Below are positions 22,044 through 34,440 of a stretch of 64,000 bases of DNA, piece by piece. Origin of the DNA: Liolophura sinensis (taxonomy: Eukaryota; Mollusca; Polyplacophora; Chitonida; Chitonidae); the NCBI RefSeq assembly GCF_032854445.1, contig NC_088298.1, positions 15,737,504-15,801,503 on the forward strand. The letters are read 5' to 3'. A model generated the notes under the pieces. The model did no database searches. It was not told the origin of the DNA and saw only the letters and a program-made list of their open reading frames with translations. Positions within the stretch are counted from its first letter, which is position 1. Each line of letters opens with the position of its first letter. A program made the translations under genes and the position numbers.

Positions 22044-22592
22044 GACTGTGAACTGTCACTGACTTCTCATTTGTCTGTTCATCAAAATATGGAATTATGA
22101 TTGAACTATCACTGACTTCTCATTTGTCTGTTCATCAAAATATGGAATTATGATTGAACTATCACTGACTTCTCATAGTCTGTTCATCAAGATATGGAAT
22201 TATGATTGTGAACTATCACTGACTTCTCATAGTCTGTTCATCAAGATATGGAATTATGATTGTGAACTGTCACTGACTTCTCATAGCCTGTTCATCAAGA
22301 TACGGAATTATGACTGTGAACTGTCACTGACTTCTCATTTGTCTGTTCATCAAAATATGGAATTATGAATGTGAACTGTCACTGACTTCTCATTTGTCTG
22401 TTCATCAAAATATGGAATTATGACTGTGAACTGTCACTGACTTCTCATTTGTCTGTTCATCAAAATATGGAATTATGATTGTGAACTGTCACTGACTTCT
22501 CATTTGTCTGTTCATCAAAATATGGAATTATGATTGTGAACTGTCACTGACTTCTCATAGCCTGTTCAGCAAAATATGGAATTACGAATGTG
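22044..22592. repeat. minisatellite, ~55-58-base unit, about 10 copies
   Basis: The unit ATGGAATTATGATTGTGAAC, TGTCACTGACTTCTCATTTG, TCTGTTCATCAAAAT. Two variants (ATTTGTCTG and ATAGTCTG/ATAGCCTG) alternate in blocks. Confidence 0.92.
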
Positions 22593-23996
22593 AACTTACT
22601 TTTGTCAGTACGACCTTATGAAAATATCATACATGAAAGTAATTAACTGGCTATAAATCGCTTACTCGGCACATCACAGGACACGCGGCTTTCGACATAG
22701 AAGGGAAATATCAACTGCAGTGCTTCAAAAAACAAAAAAGTGAAAAAGAAAAAAAAAACCTGAATTAAAGTGAAAAAGATATATAAAATTCTGTTAAAAA
22801 AAAAATCCAGTGGAATTCATCTGTTCAACCAGTGTAACACTAGATTTTTACTGGAATGAGACATTGGTGACCATTGTGTCAAACTTCGATCGGTTACCAG
22901 ATCGCAGTTAAGTGACCAGTTGTGCTCTTTTGGTGGCTATCTTAAAAATGGTCTTTTTATATCTTTAGTAAGAGTGTTCAAACCTTAAGTGTCAATCTTC
23001 TGTTAAATTTGTTGGGATTTAATGAGGCACAAAGTTTGTAGAAACTCAGATATCCATAATCAAGACAAAAAAGTAATCGTTTCAGTTACAGTTTGCTTTC
23101 ATGTGCTGCCCTTTTGTTTCAATCACCAAATCAAATGTGAGTAGGGCCAATGGATTTCCACTATGTTATCTGTGATTTCTGCTTCAGCGTTTGGGGGAAC
23201 ACAGTGGCTATGTAAACTGACAGGGGTGGTCATCTCAACAAAGAAAAAAAAAGAAAAGGGTTACCTATATTCCAGAGTAATGTGTGTGTCCAGTCAATTT
23301 GAGTCGCACTGTCTTTGTTCACTGTATGTGGTGCGAATGCATTTGTGGTTGGGCCAAGACCGATGTGTACAGTTGATGAACGTTGAGGATTAAAGTCACT
23401 GGGTGGTGGGGGGGGGGACCATAAAATGTGCGATATTATAACTGACATGGTTCCCTTTTTACCTATCTGTTAGCATTTGAAGCATATTACTTTGCTGTAA
23501 TACTTGTATGGCATAAAAACAAATGATTTGCATATTCCAGTGAACATTTTGGGGGGGTGTGTCTTGTCGGTTGCGTTTACAGAAATTTATATATTCATAC
23601 TTTCATTGTGGCCGTGGTATTTCCTTGCTGTGCCGTGGCCAAATCCATTCTTTTTGATACATAATATTTTTAACCGTAAATTTGACTGAAAGATTTATGT
23701 AAAATTTTTGAAGGCATTTGCCAGAGATTATATAGTTTTTTTTTATCTTTCCAAGATTAACGATGTCTAATAATTAAAGTTAATTATGGATTCTTACTCA
23801 AGGATTATAATATTCCCCATAAGAAAAATGTCTTTTTTTTGTTATTATCAGAAATGCAGATAAATTAGTAGTTTTCACAGAATCTCAGACAATTTTAATT
23901 TACCCTAAATGACTTAAAATTTCGCCAGTGAAAGTGCATTTTAAGACATTGATCCTAATAATTCTGTCTTGTTGGGGTGAAAATTCAGGACAAATA

Positions 23997-24027
<31 letters not shown>

Positions 24028-25442
24028 CAAATGACTCCATGCAAGACTTGCCAGGTTAAACCAATTTGCCCCGAAAACAGCAAAACAGAAATCCAATTAA
24101 AACAGCAGAATAAAAGTCCAGTTAAAAAGCAAAACAAGAACAGCAGACACTAAAATTAGCACTTTGTAAAATAGGTTTGTTCTTAGATGTAAAAACCTAG
24201 AACGAAAGACAAATTGAAAAAAAAAAAAGACATACGTTTAACTGCACGGAATCGCATTTCTTACCTCTACTGATAGATTGTTCTATTGCCAATGTGTTTG
24301 AAAATACATGCGGTTTCATTTTCAGAGACCATACTGGTTTTTCCTTAATTAATATGTCTTCTATCTGTGCGTATTCGTATGAGTTTAAGAAGCAGCAGCA
24401 AACATTGGTGATTTCATTTGAAAACTGTAATAAATGTTTGTTAACCTGTGAAAACTGCTGACTAAGCCTTCTCCTGCCCTAAGTACAGATGTCCAAATCT
24501 TTATGTTAACGATACGAAATAAAACAATGCCCTATAAAATGTCCATCACAGAAATATCATGTTTTCCATTTTCCATTCTCAAGAATTAGCACACCAGCAC
24601 CTGAAAAGAAATTTTTCTAAATTTTCTTGCTGTCATGATGGAAAAGTGCATACCTCTGTTTTTAATATTTGTGAGGTTTTTCTTGGTTTTCCAGATGGGT
24701 TGTAAGTCAGTGCATAAATCAGAATGTCAGTCGCTACAATTCAGCAACCATGCCATTTCAGCAAAGTTGGCCTTTCATTCTAAAGAAATCAGTCAAACGA
24801 TTTTTTTCTTGAATAATTTTTGACATTTTCTCAAAATGCCCAAATTCAGTGAAAAGGTGTATTCTCTGCTGCCGATCAGATCAGGTTAATTTGCATAAAC
24901 AGAAAGAAGGCATCGTTTTGGGGGGGGGGGGGGGGAGATATTTTCTTAATATATAGGTACATATCATTCTGATAAGATACAGTTTTAAGAATTACAAAAC
25001 ACAGATTTTGTCTTTTTCATGAAAAATGAAGAAAAAATTCATTTGATAAAAAAATATCTGCTTCACTGTTATTAATCTCTCTCTGTCTTTCTAGGATTTA
25101 TGAACACATTTTCACCTGTGTATAAGTGTGCAAATGCCGCAAGACTTCACTGTGTTTTCTTCCGACTGGTTTTTTGTAAATCCAAACCGTCTAACAGATG
25201 ATCTAACAGATGATGATTGCCTGAACTGTGATCCTTTAGTACAAAAATCTCCATTTTGTGGTAAAGCTGTAAATGTTGTATATTTGAATTATTTTCATAC
25301 CAAATTTTCAATTATAGATTTTGATTAGGTGTAGATATAGAAGCAACTTTTTAATTGTGAAATAGGCAAGGAAAAATATGTGGATCAGTTTTCCTACATG
25401 TATTTGTTTTTCTTCTACGCACATGTTGTCAGCTAGTACCCC

Positions 25443-25629
25443 AGTTCCTCCGCATTTTCGCAAGAGCAAACTTTCAGTGCAGTTTATGCACGTTTTTAAC
25501 TTGATTGGTCGGATTGGTCAGTTCAGGGCTTCACAAAAAGTGTAATTTTATCGGTCTACACAGAAGAATGCCCTCAGAATATGCTTGACTTAAAGCCTTT
25601 TCTAACATGAGAAAAGTTTGAAGAATTTC
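25443..25629. repeat. MITE-like repeat, family M1
   Basis: Shares CTTTCAGTGCAGTTTATGCA, TCAGGGCTTCACAAAAAGTG and CCTCAGAATATGCTTGA with the family. Its ends, AGTTCCTCCGCATTTTCGC and GAGAAAAGTTTGAAGAATTT, are approximate inverted repeats. Confidence 0.7.
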
Positions 25630-25774
25630 AGTAAGATATTTTTGTGTTTTTTCATAGATTGTGCTTATGTTGTTGGGTATACCTGTACAATCTGATAGAA
25701 ATCTTCCATTATTTCATGGAAATAATTATAGTACTCAGATATTTTGCCCCACTGTTTTTTTTTTTTTTTTTCGT

Positions 25775-25985
25775 TTTGAATATGTGCATATTATTATTAT
25801 GGTTTGTAGTGTACGCAAATTACAGTTTTAAATATGTGCATATTATTATTATGGTTTGTAGTGTACACAAATAACAGTTTTCAATATGTGCATATTATTA
25901 TTATGGTTTGTAGTGTACACAAATTACAGTTTTCAATATGTGCATGTTATTATTATGGTTCGTAATGCTCACAAATTACAGTTAA
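25775..25985. repeat. tandem repeat, ~52-base unit, four copies
   Basis: Unit AATATGTGCATATTATTATT, ATGGTTTGTAGTGTACACAA, ATTACAGTTTTC. Confidence 0.9.
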
Positions 25986-26150
25986 GATGGTTGAATATTG
26001 AAGTCTGTGCCACAAAATCAAAAAAGAGAAATATTCAGAAGATGGCCAGAAAACGATGGAACATGAAGGTTTACTTAATGCATGTTTTAAACTTTCTCTT
26101 CCATGTTTTTCAAGACTAATATAATTAAGATTAGTCCTGATTTGCCAAAT

Positions 26151-26154
<4 letters not shown>

Positions 26155-26208
<54 letters not shown>
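26155..26208. repeat. (AT)n microsatellite, ~54 bases
   Basis: An uninterrupted AT dinucleotide run, the longest in the window. Shorter AT runs occur at 3990-4021, 7199-7226 and 13549-13571 (the last followed by GT). Confidence 0.97.
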
Positions 26209-26209
<1 letters not shown>

Positions 26210-26801
26210 GTTGTCATAAGGCAAGTAATGTAATTTCAAAGTTTTTTTGTGTTATATCCATACATTTTGGTGTTAATTTTTAAGAAATACTGGTTGTAAC
26301 TCTTTCATGCCAGACCTTGGTACATACCTTTTACCCGGTTGAGGTGTTGTTTGAACAGGGGAGGTAACAAGGGTTCTGATACTGGACTAGACTAACCTTG
26401 TTTCCATTTTGTCAATACATTATGTACATGTGTGGAAGAGAAACTGAGCTCTTCAGTTATGGAGGGGGAATTCAGCCCTGTGTGACAGTTTCACTCTTTG
26501 TACCTTGTACATTTGATAAGGTAGTAGGCCTGATATCAGCATGGATGGTGCTTCCATCAGGAATGTCTTTGGAATGTGGGGGGAAAAAAAAAAAAGAGAG
26601 AAATCTGTTGAACTAAACTTCTTTCCTACTTCATCAACTAAAATCTAGGGTTAAAACTTAACGTCTTAAATTTCTTGCTGACAGCTACATGTATGTTGTA
26701 CATAGACACAAATTTTATTTTCACACAGGTGTAGGTGCCAAAAAAATAGGTGAAACTATTTTTTTCTTTATATGGACGGCCACTTGTGCCAATTTGAAGA
26801 T

Positions 26802-27009
26802 CCTAATTCTTCAGCGGCATCTGGAAACAATATTTTGAAACATTTTGAGAGCACTATGAGGTCTAGAGAAATAAGTAGCACAATTTTATGAAGCTCGCAT
26901 CTTTAATAACACAAACATATCATAATTTTAACGTCATTTTCTTGATAATTGTATGCATAAATTCCGCTGAAAAAAAGTGCTTTAGTGGTTGAAAAAGGTT
27001 GAAGATTTA
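26802..27009. repeat. MITE-like repeat, family M2
   Basis: Shares AACAATATTTTGAAACATTT, TTTTATGAAGCTCGCAT and AAAGTGCTTTAGTGGTTGAA with the copy at 63131. It ends in GAAAAAGGTTGAAGATTTA, the same kind of terminus as family M1. Confidence 0.65.
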
Positions 27010-29477
27010 CATGATGTTTATCCAATGTTCACTGTAGTTCAATAATACTTACGGACCCTGTGTCATTTTGATGTGATCAGTTCTTCATACTTTACTACGC
27101 AAACTTGTGTTTTTTGTTTGGGTGGAATGGATATGAAATGTTCAGAGAACGCACAAACTTTTCTCGGATTTATTATTATTATTTTTTTTTTTAAAAACAC
27201 CTGATAAATTATACTTTATGAGGTACTCTACTTATGAATACTGCATTTTTTTTTGTTATTTCTAGCTTAATCTTGGATATGATTAGACTGCTTTAACAAT
27301 GTTAGTTGGCAAAGTTTTGTTAAAAAAAATACTGATAGGACATGATCCTGTGTTCCTCTTTAGGTAACAGTGTTTTCTATCTTTTGGGGAAAAATTCCAA
27401 GATTTAAAATTATATGGTTTCAGAATTATTTGGGAGAAGCAACCCAGCTCTCCGCTCTTAGAATACATACATACATGAATCTTCCCAGGTGTTGAATTGT
27501 TGTACTAGCCCAGACAGTTGAATGTTCCACACTGGAGCATCCATGTTGTTGTTATTGGTAAATAACATGTTATTCCAAGAACAGGACAGATATTTGCAGA
27601 CCCTGATCTGTCTCTGTTCAAATAGTTTGTTATTTTAGAGATCGGCCTTCAACTAAAAGTAGGATAACAATTTTAATCTAGGCCCGTTTTGAAAAAATGT
27701 TATCTCCATTTAGCATAGAACTCTAGAGCTGTGCAGTTTGCACTTTCACAAAAGTCGCTTCAAGGAAAGGTAAGATGGGGAAAATTAAGCACATGTAAGC
27801 AATTCATTGTTTTTTTCTGTGTTTTTTTTTTTTTTTACGTCAGAGCTGAATAAGCTTTCGAAACACATAAAGGTTACCCGCCTTGTTATTAAAGGTATAA
27901 ACAGTGTGAGGGAGTGTGTGCTATATATTTTATGTAGGCAGTGTACATATATTGATCATTAAATACCAGCAATTTGCTATTCTCTTGCAACAGGTAAATT
28001 TGTAAATGAAACAGGAAAAAAAAAAAAGAAAAAAATCGGCAGCATTTCTTTCAGTGAAGGTTTTCATTGGTCTTTAAGCACTTTATCAAAAATTCGAAAT
28101 GGAAAAGTTAAGTTGGACTGAAGATTTTTGGTTTTTGTTTATTCTTTGCCACAGAAGGTTTTTGAGAGTGTTGATTTGGAATGTTCAATAATATACTGTT
28201 GGAAAAGTGTCAGTTTCTGAAACAAAAGTAGTATTTTATTAAATGTATTTCTCTGTAAAAAAAAAAAAAACGTAGCTTGGTCTTACTTGATCTTAAACTT
28301 AACTGTTTTTAGGTTTTAGCCGGTCAGAACTGATTATGTTTCACTTTATCCAACTTAAACTGTCAGGGAGTAATAATGTCAGATCAACTGTACTGTTTTG
28401 GGAAGTATTTTTCTATAAAACTGCAAGGTTCCTTTCTGTGGTTACATGATTGTTAAAGGGAATTAACTCTGAAAATAGTTAACTCCCCTTTACCATGACT
28501 TATCCAGATGTTCAGCTGAGTAGGCCTATAATCATGCTTGAACATATATTGATAATATTGTTATATATTCACCAACCTGTGACATTTCTGTGTCGCAATA
28601 AAGCATTGTGTGTGCTACCTAATGAACAGAAACACATTTAAGAAGTTTTTCACTTCATTTCACAAAACATGCCTCCCCCCACCCCCCCATATCCGCTTTT
28701 GAGCTGTGTATGTTACAAAAACATTCATGTATTGTAGAAATTTAATATGTTTACATAGTGTAAAGAATACTAGCATGTTTCTATATTCAGCATTATATGT
28801 TCATCGTATAAGTAAAGCATAAGCCCTGAACATTTAAGAATGGTGTTTTTTTTTGTTTTTTGTTTTTTTTCAATACAGGACTGGAACTTTACCCATCCCA
28901 TTTGAAGCATAGTACTTCGCATATTTCTTAATTATCATAATTTAAAAGTTTGGTGGCTGAATAAATGGCTGTGTACAGTTTTGTAAACAGCTCCACGTTT
29001 AAATGTGTGCGTGACCGTATTGCATGTAAATGCTCCACATTTCTATATTTTAACTTTCGTTTGTTGTTTTCTTAGAACTATACGGATGTAGACACTTGTG
29101 AGGTTCCTTAATCAGGAGCTGTTGGAACCATTTTTTGTTGTTGTTGTTGTCGTTATATCAAACATAGAACCAAGAACCATGGCATATTTTTGTGGATATA
29201 ATTGTATGCTACTGTATATTACAAATGCGAGAGACTTCAATTCTTGGAAGGAAATTATGTCCCCCCCCCCCATATATACCAGAAATAAATGTTGCTTAAT
29301 CCTTTTTTTTTTTAGCATATTATGCCTTTTGTTATTGTTTCTTCTGCTTGCGGTTGGTATTTTGTTAACTGTTAATATCAACAAGTTGATGAGAACTCGT
29401 AAAACTTCTTCACGCCGGTATCAAGACGGTCCAGAGCTGTGGACTTTGTTCTTTTCTTTATTAGGTCGCAGTTATCG

Positions 29478-29519
29478 GTGCGCGTGTGCTCATAAAACCT
29501 TTATGAAGGGCACACGCAC
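29478..29519. repeat. tight inverted repeat (hairpin)
   Basis: GTGCGCGTGTGCTCATAAA, a loop ACC, then TTTATGA-AGG-GCACACGCAC. The inner seven pairs are perfect; the outer arm has a small bulge and mismatches. It could be a transposon end or a transcript hairpin. Nothing nearby decides. Confidence 0.5.
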
Positions 29520-30057
29520 TGCAATATCACGGAAGAAAACGATGTCTTCTACTGTCATTTGGGCCTTCTGTGTAGCTCGTCATCAAGTCTCCCATTGCTA
29601 AGACACAGGACATGAGGAGCGGGGTTTAACCCTCCCTTAGGGGTCGAATTTGCAGATTTTCCAGCTCCAGAATGCCTTTAAACCCTATTAAATGGCACAG
29701 AAGAGGATGTTAACCCCCGTCCCCCCTGGGAGATTCCCTAGCTCTCACTCTTCATGGTCAGTGATGCCCCTATGGGCTATGGATTCAATGATACGGTACA
29801 TATTTTTCTGTATGTCACGGGTGGAAAGATTCATCAGCAACTTGCCTAATGTCGGCAGTTTACTCCGGCCTCCATGTATAAAAGTGACTACCATGGTCTA
29901 AGTAACAAATTCTTGAGTATATAGCTTTTAACAACAATGAAATAATGAAAGTATTGATGGCTCTTTTGATCCATTGATCGTAAAGACACCTGTAGCGCGA
30001 GTTCAAACCTGGCCTCGGTCAGGGAATTTCTAGATTCTGTCTCACTATTACACAATT

Positions 30058-30333
30058 TATTTATTTATTTATTTATTTGATTGGTGTTTTACGCCGTACT
30101 CAAGAATATTTCACTTATACGACGACAGCCAGCATTATGGTGGGTGGAAACTGGGCAGAGCACGGGGGAAACCCACAACCATCCGCAGGTTGCTGACAGA
30201 CCTTCCCACATACAGCCGGAGAGGAAGCCAGCATGAGCTGGACTTGAACTCACAGCAATCGCATAGGTGAGAGACTCGTGGATCATTACGCTGCGCTAGC
30301 GACTGCATTGGTGAGAGACTCCTGGGTCCAATG
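30058..30333 (-). mobile_element. SINE family S1, nearly full length
   Basis: Read on the minus strand it runs from a CTCTCACCAATGCAGTCGC head through GTGAGTTCAAGTCCAGCTC and the core to TACGGCGTAAAACACCAATC plus AAATA repeats. The 'tgagagactc' head segment is present twice (near 30270 and 30310), a small internal duplication. Confidence 0.85.
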
Positions 30334-30420
30334 TAGTTTTATCTCCAAAATGAAAGTAAAATGTGCATAAATTGCACTGAAAGTTGCTCTTTCATATGCG
30401 AAACGGTTAAGGAGTTAGGG
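30330..30420. repeat. M1 MITE half copy
   Basis: Contains TGCATAAATTGCACTGAAAG, TTGCTCTTTCATATGCG and a degraded TIR (AAACGGTTAAGGAGTTAG). It lies between the S1 SINE and the zinc-finger array. Confidence 0.6.
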
Positions 30421-30424
30421 TAAC

Positions 30425-31322
30425 TTCCTAGCACACCTGCAATCACACCTAGTACACTTGAACGGTTTCACCCCTGGCTTCACCATCCATCTCAGGATGG
30501 TAAGCTAGAGATAACTCCCTACTACACCTGCAGTCACACCAGGTACACTTGAACGGTTTCACCCCTGTGATGTTTGAGGTGGTGAGCTAGAGATAACTTC
30601 CTACCACACCTGTAATTGCACCAGGTACACTTGAATGGTTTCTCTCCTGTGTGATGTCTGAGATAGTTAGCTAGAGATAACTTCCTACTACACCTGTAAT
30701 TACACCAGGTACACTTGAATGGTTTCTCTCCTTTGTGATGTCTGAGATAGTTAGCTAGAGATAACTTCCTGCCACACCTGTAATCACACCAGGTACACTT
30801 GAATGGTTTCTCTCCTGTGTGATGTCTGAGATAGTTAGCTAGAGATAACTTCCTACCACACATGTAATCACATCAGGTACACTTGAATGGTTTCTCTCCT
30901 GTGTGATGTCTGAGATAGTTAGCTAGAGATAACTTCCTACCACACCTGTAATCACACCAGGTACACTTGAATGGTTTCTCTCCTGTTTGATGTCTGAGAT
31001 AATAAGCTAGAGATAACTTCCTACCACACCTGTAATTGCACCAGGTACACTTGAATGGTTTCTCTCCTGTGTGATGTCTGAGATAATAAGCTAGAGATAA
31101 CTTCCTACCACACCTGTAATTGCACCAGGTACACTTGAATGGTTTCTCTCCTGTGTGATGTCTGAGATAGTTAGCTAGAGATAACTTCCTACCACACCTG
31201 TAATCACACCAGGTACACTTGAATGGTTTCTCTCCTGTGTGATGTCTGAGATAGTTAGCTAGAGATAACTTCCTACCACACCTGTAATCACACCAGGAAG
31301 TCCTCTTTGTGGCCAAGCTCAC
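30425..31322 (-). pseudogene. broken tandem C2H2 zinc-finger array
   Basis: About nine recognisable 28-residue fingers plus two decayed ones repeat every 84 bases. The pattern is CTWCDYRCGRKLSLANYLRH then HTGEKPFK. Linkers (TGEKPFKC) are intact. In nearly all units the first zinc-ligand His is Tyr (ANYLRHH or AYYLRHH); only the unit at about 30550-30600 has His there (AHHLKHH). One unit (about 31000) also has the last His changed to Gln. A TGG-to-TGA change at about 30871 stops the frame between 30873-31322 and 30534-30863, and a frameshift near 30555 ends the second part. No upstream exon or N-terminal domain is visible, so I call it a pseudogene or repeat-amplified fragment of a zinc-finger gene. 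Confidence 0.75.
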
Positions 31323-31794
31323 CCGAAATATGTGTTTGCTAAATACACACTGAAAACCTCAATATTATACAAGTAAACAGCTGGTAGTGGTCGAAGTAGG
31401 GCATTATCTGCCCCACTGTGGCAAATCTGAATGAATTAATTGTTACGCCACAGAATAAAGGCCGATCACGCGGCTTTGATAAACTTCAGTCGAAGATGAC
31501 GAAACAGAAGGCCTTATACCAGGTGAAAAAAATATATTTGTTAAAAGATGCGTACAAATTTGAAATATTCATTAACACTAAGACAATATATGGTTACAAT
31601 AAAAAACTTAACCACATATTAAGGACATCTTATAATTTCCAAAAGTAGCACTTAAAAAATAACAACTTGCCATTAGCACTTTTCATGGGGAATTTATAAA
31701 CATTTGTCTGTCCAAATAAAAAAAAAAAGGACAGCATGCATTTCAATCTGGGATTGTACCATTCCATGTCAACTGTACAAACGGGACTTTCTAA

Positions 31795-32050
31795 AGGCCT
31801 TTCAACTTACAATCACAAAATGCCTTTAAACATAACTGAATGACTGTCAACAGAACTGAATGCCTTTCAACAGAACTGAATGCCTTTAAACCCAATTAAA
31901 TGCCTTTCAACAGAACTGAATGCCTTTCAACAGAACTGAATGCCTTTAAACAAAAATTGAATGCCTTCAGCAGAAATTAATGCCTGTAAGGCCCCATTAA
32001 AAGATAACTGTATGCCTTTAAACCCAATTAAACGCCTTTAACCAGAGCTG
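31795..32050. repeat. minisatellite, GAATGCCTTTCAACAGAACT type
   Basis: A unit of about 20 bases (CTGAATGCCTTTCAACAGAA) with variants (AAACCCAATTAAATGCC) repeats about a dozen times. Confidence 0.85.
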
Positions 32051-32179
32051 AATGGTTGCCACCCAGTCCACAAGCTTGACTGTCCAGACGGAGCTATCAG
32101 CAAATTTATTGACCATCTCACACCTTAATGTCAGTTTATTTCTTTGACTGTTCTTTAATAACACACCCACAGATATTTA

Positions 32180-32345
32180 ACTTGGACATCAGTTTTGTGG
32201 ATGGATGAACCTGGAGCACCCGAGTAAACCACCTACCTTCAGCAAAGCTTCTGATGAACTTCCCGTGTGGCACACAAGTATGGAGAAAAGTGGTATAGTA
32301 CTCGATGATCACACTTGCTTCGTTGACCATTTACTCTCAGCAAGG
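32180..32345 (-). mobile_element. S3 SINE-like repeat, diverged
   Basis: Minus-strand blocks resemble the S3 copy at 60205-60425: the CACCC/TGGTTTACTCGGGTGCTCC region and the GCGCAAACAC segment shared with it (GCGCAAACAGTC). Confidence 0.4.
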
Positions 32346-32743
32346 TAGCGCAAACACTGAGAGTTGGGAAAAGTTTATAGCTCAGATACCCCTATGCACT
32401 ATCTCCAAGAAAGAAAATGGACCCTATCTTTGGAAAAAATTTCAACTGAAACAATGATTTCAAATTTCCAGGCTTTTTCAAGGCTATTCCAGATCAAAAA
32501 TTAGCATTTTCCAAGTTATTTTGGGGAAATACACTTACACAAACTTTTTAACCCCAGTGCACTCTTTCACATCATTGTGTTGAACACCACTTTCTCCCAC
32601 AGAAAGCCTACACACTTCTTGTACTCTGAGGAAAAACTCTGAGATGGCTGAACCATCTGTGCTTGAAAAGGTTACAAGTCTTGTCACAAATCTGTGACTG
32701 CAAAAAAACATCACAACAAAAATGGTTCTCATCACTGGTACCT

Positions 32744-33390
32744 GAAACATCTGACAGTCCAAAACATGACTGTACCAAACATCTGACTGCCCAAAACATG
32801 ACCGTACCAAACATCTGACTGCCCAAAACATGACTGTACCAACATCAGACAGCCCAAAACATGACTGTACCAAACATCTGACTGCCCAAAACATGACCGT
32901 ACCAAACATCTGACTGCCCAAAACATGACCGTACCAAACATCTGACTGCCCAAAACATGACTGTACCAACATCAGACAGCCCAAAACATGACTGCGCCAA
33001 ACACCTGACTGTTCAAAACATGATTGCACAAAACATCTGTCCAAAACATGATTGTACAAAACATCTGTCCAAACATGATTGTACAAAACATCTGTCCAAA
33101 CATGATTGTACAAAACATCTGATCGTCCAAAACTTGACTGTACAAAACCTTAGATTGCCCAAAACATGACAGTACAAAAATCCGGCCGCCTTAAATATGA
33201 TTGTACAAAACATTTGCCCAAAAACGATTGTCTAAAATAACATGACTGCCCAAATCATGATTGTCCAAACACCTATGACAAACTGACATATCTATGACAG
33301 TCCTACAATATCTTACTGTGCAATACAAGATTGTCCAAACATTCTGTGACTGCCTGGAAACATCTGTGGCTGTCCAGAAACATCTAAGGT
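32744..33390. repeat. minisatellite, CATCTGACTGCCCAAAACATG type
   Basis: A unit of about 32 bases (GACTGCCCAAAACATGACCG plus TACCAAACATCT). It decays to the right into CAAAACATCTGTCCAAACAT variants. The open frames across it (for example 32535-33113 minus) simply follow the repeat. Confidence 0.88.
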
Positions 33391-34440
33391 ATATAGATGA
33401 AATGAATTCGCCATGAAAACAAAACGAACACCTTAACAGAGAAAAGTCCACCATAAGAACGCCAGAAATGTTTTTCCAGTGTGCGATAAAATGAATCCAC
33501 AGCTAAACAGAAAAACTTCACGGTTAAGTTCACTTATATTACTGTACTAGACTTTTGGAGCATTTTTTTTAGAGTTACAGTATCACCTCACTGCATTGAA
33601 AATTTTGATGGAAAAATGTACAATACGAATGGCCAGCAATGTTATACAAGAACTCACAATCTCCCTTCTCCCCTCACAAAATCCCATTCACCTTCTGTAA
33701 ATTTGCTGACATCTGACAATGCCTGCTTTTAATTGTCACGATATATATTTTGATAAATCCTTGTCATAAGGCAGCTCTTCTGATTTTGCCCCAGGAATTC
33801 AAATCCACATGTTGGAATACACCAAAAATCATACACTTTCAAAGATTTCGGATTTCCAGTTCCAAGGCTTTTCCAGGTCCAAAATTCACATCTTCGCTCA
33901 TATTTGAAATAAACATTCTGTACCGAGACAGGCTCAGAGCAATCTAAGATGATCTTCACTCTCTGCCTTTCAAATATACAAACCTGCATGCAAAGCAATT
34001 TCAAAGATGTTGGAAAACAAATTTTTCCATGAGAATGTCAGCATACTGTGCACTGTAGTACAGACTGGTTTAGCAGCCTAAACTTCAAGGGTTTTCCATG
34101 CTGAACTAGAAATCCCCTTTATTTTCCAGGCTTTTCAAGACATGGAAGAGTTACTTTTTAAATTCCAGCTTTTCAAGGCCCAAAATGATCCCTGAATTTT
34201 TGGCACTGAACACCTGAATACACAGATTTGTTTATACAACTTTGGATGGAGCGCAAAATAAAGCAGCTCAACTTCACTGTACTTTACAATCAGAGCATAT
34301 TGAACAGATCTATTTTCACCGTGTCCAGTAAGAATTTTCTGCAATTTCCAACAATGAACAATGAACCTGAAAGTTAAGCCAGCTCCTAACTGGACAAAAT
34401 GTTTCAAGGCACCATGATATTTTGGTTTTAAGAGACTTTT

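Larger units (their letters stand above)
19114..30057 (+). other. SLC4 3' UTR and/or intergenic DNA
   Basis: No conserved reading frame after the exchanger stop. AT-rich with many homopolymers (poly-T at 24001-24027, poly-G at 24920-24936) plus the repeats listed separately. Possible polyadenylation signals on the + strand include AATAAA near 24430, near 28597 (followed by GTGTGTG) and near 28959. I cannot tell which is used. Confidence 0.5.
31323..34440. other. intergenic, repeat-rich
   Basis: Contains two minisatellites and an S3 SINE. Between 33400 and 34440 I see unique AT-rich sequence with several TTCCAGGCTTTTCAAG-like motifs but no gene. Confidence 0.6.

Noticed and set aside
22150-22368. 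72-residue repeat frame
   Set aside because: A reading of the 55-58-base minisatellite.
29098-29601. 167-residue open frame on the + strand
   Set aside because: Built from poly-T/GTT runs and low-complexity Leu/Phe stretches. No domain, no splice context and no family resemblance.
30058-30286. Minus-strand frames inside S1 SINEs (also 38589-38882 and 52784-53038)
   Set aside because: They share sequence only because they translate the same SINE; not genes.
32535-33213. Minus-strand frames up to 192 residues (QSCFGQSDVW repeats)
   Set aside because: Products of the ~32-base minisatellite; no recognisable protein.
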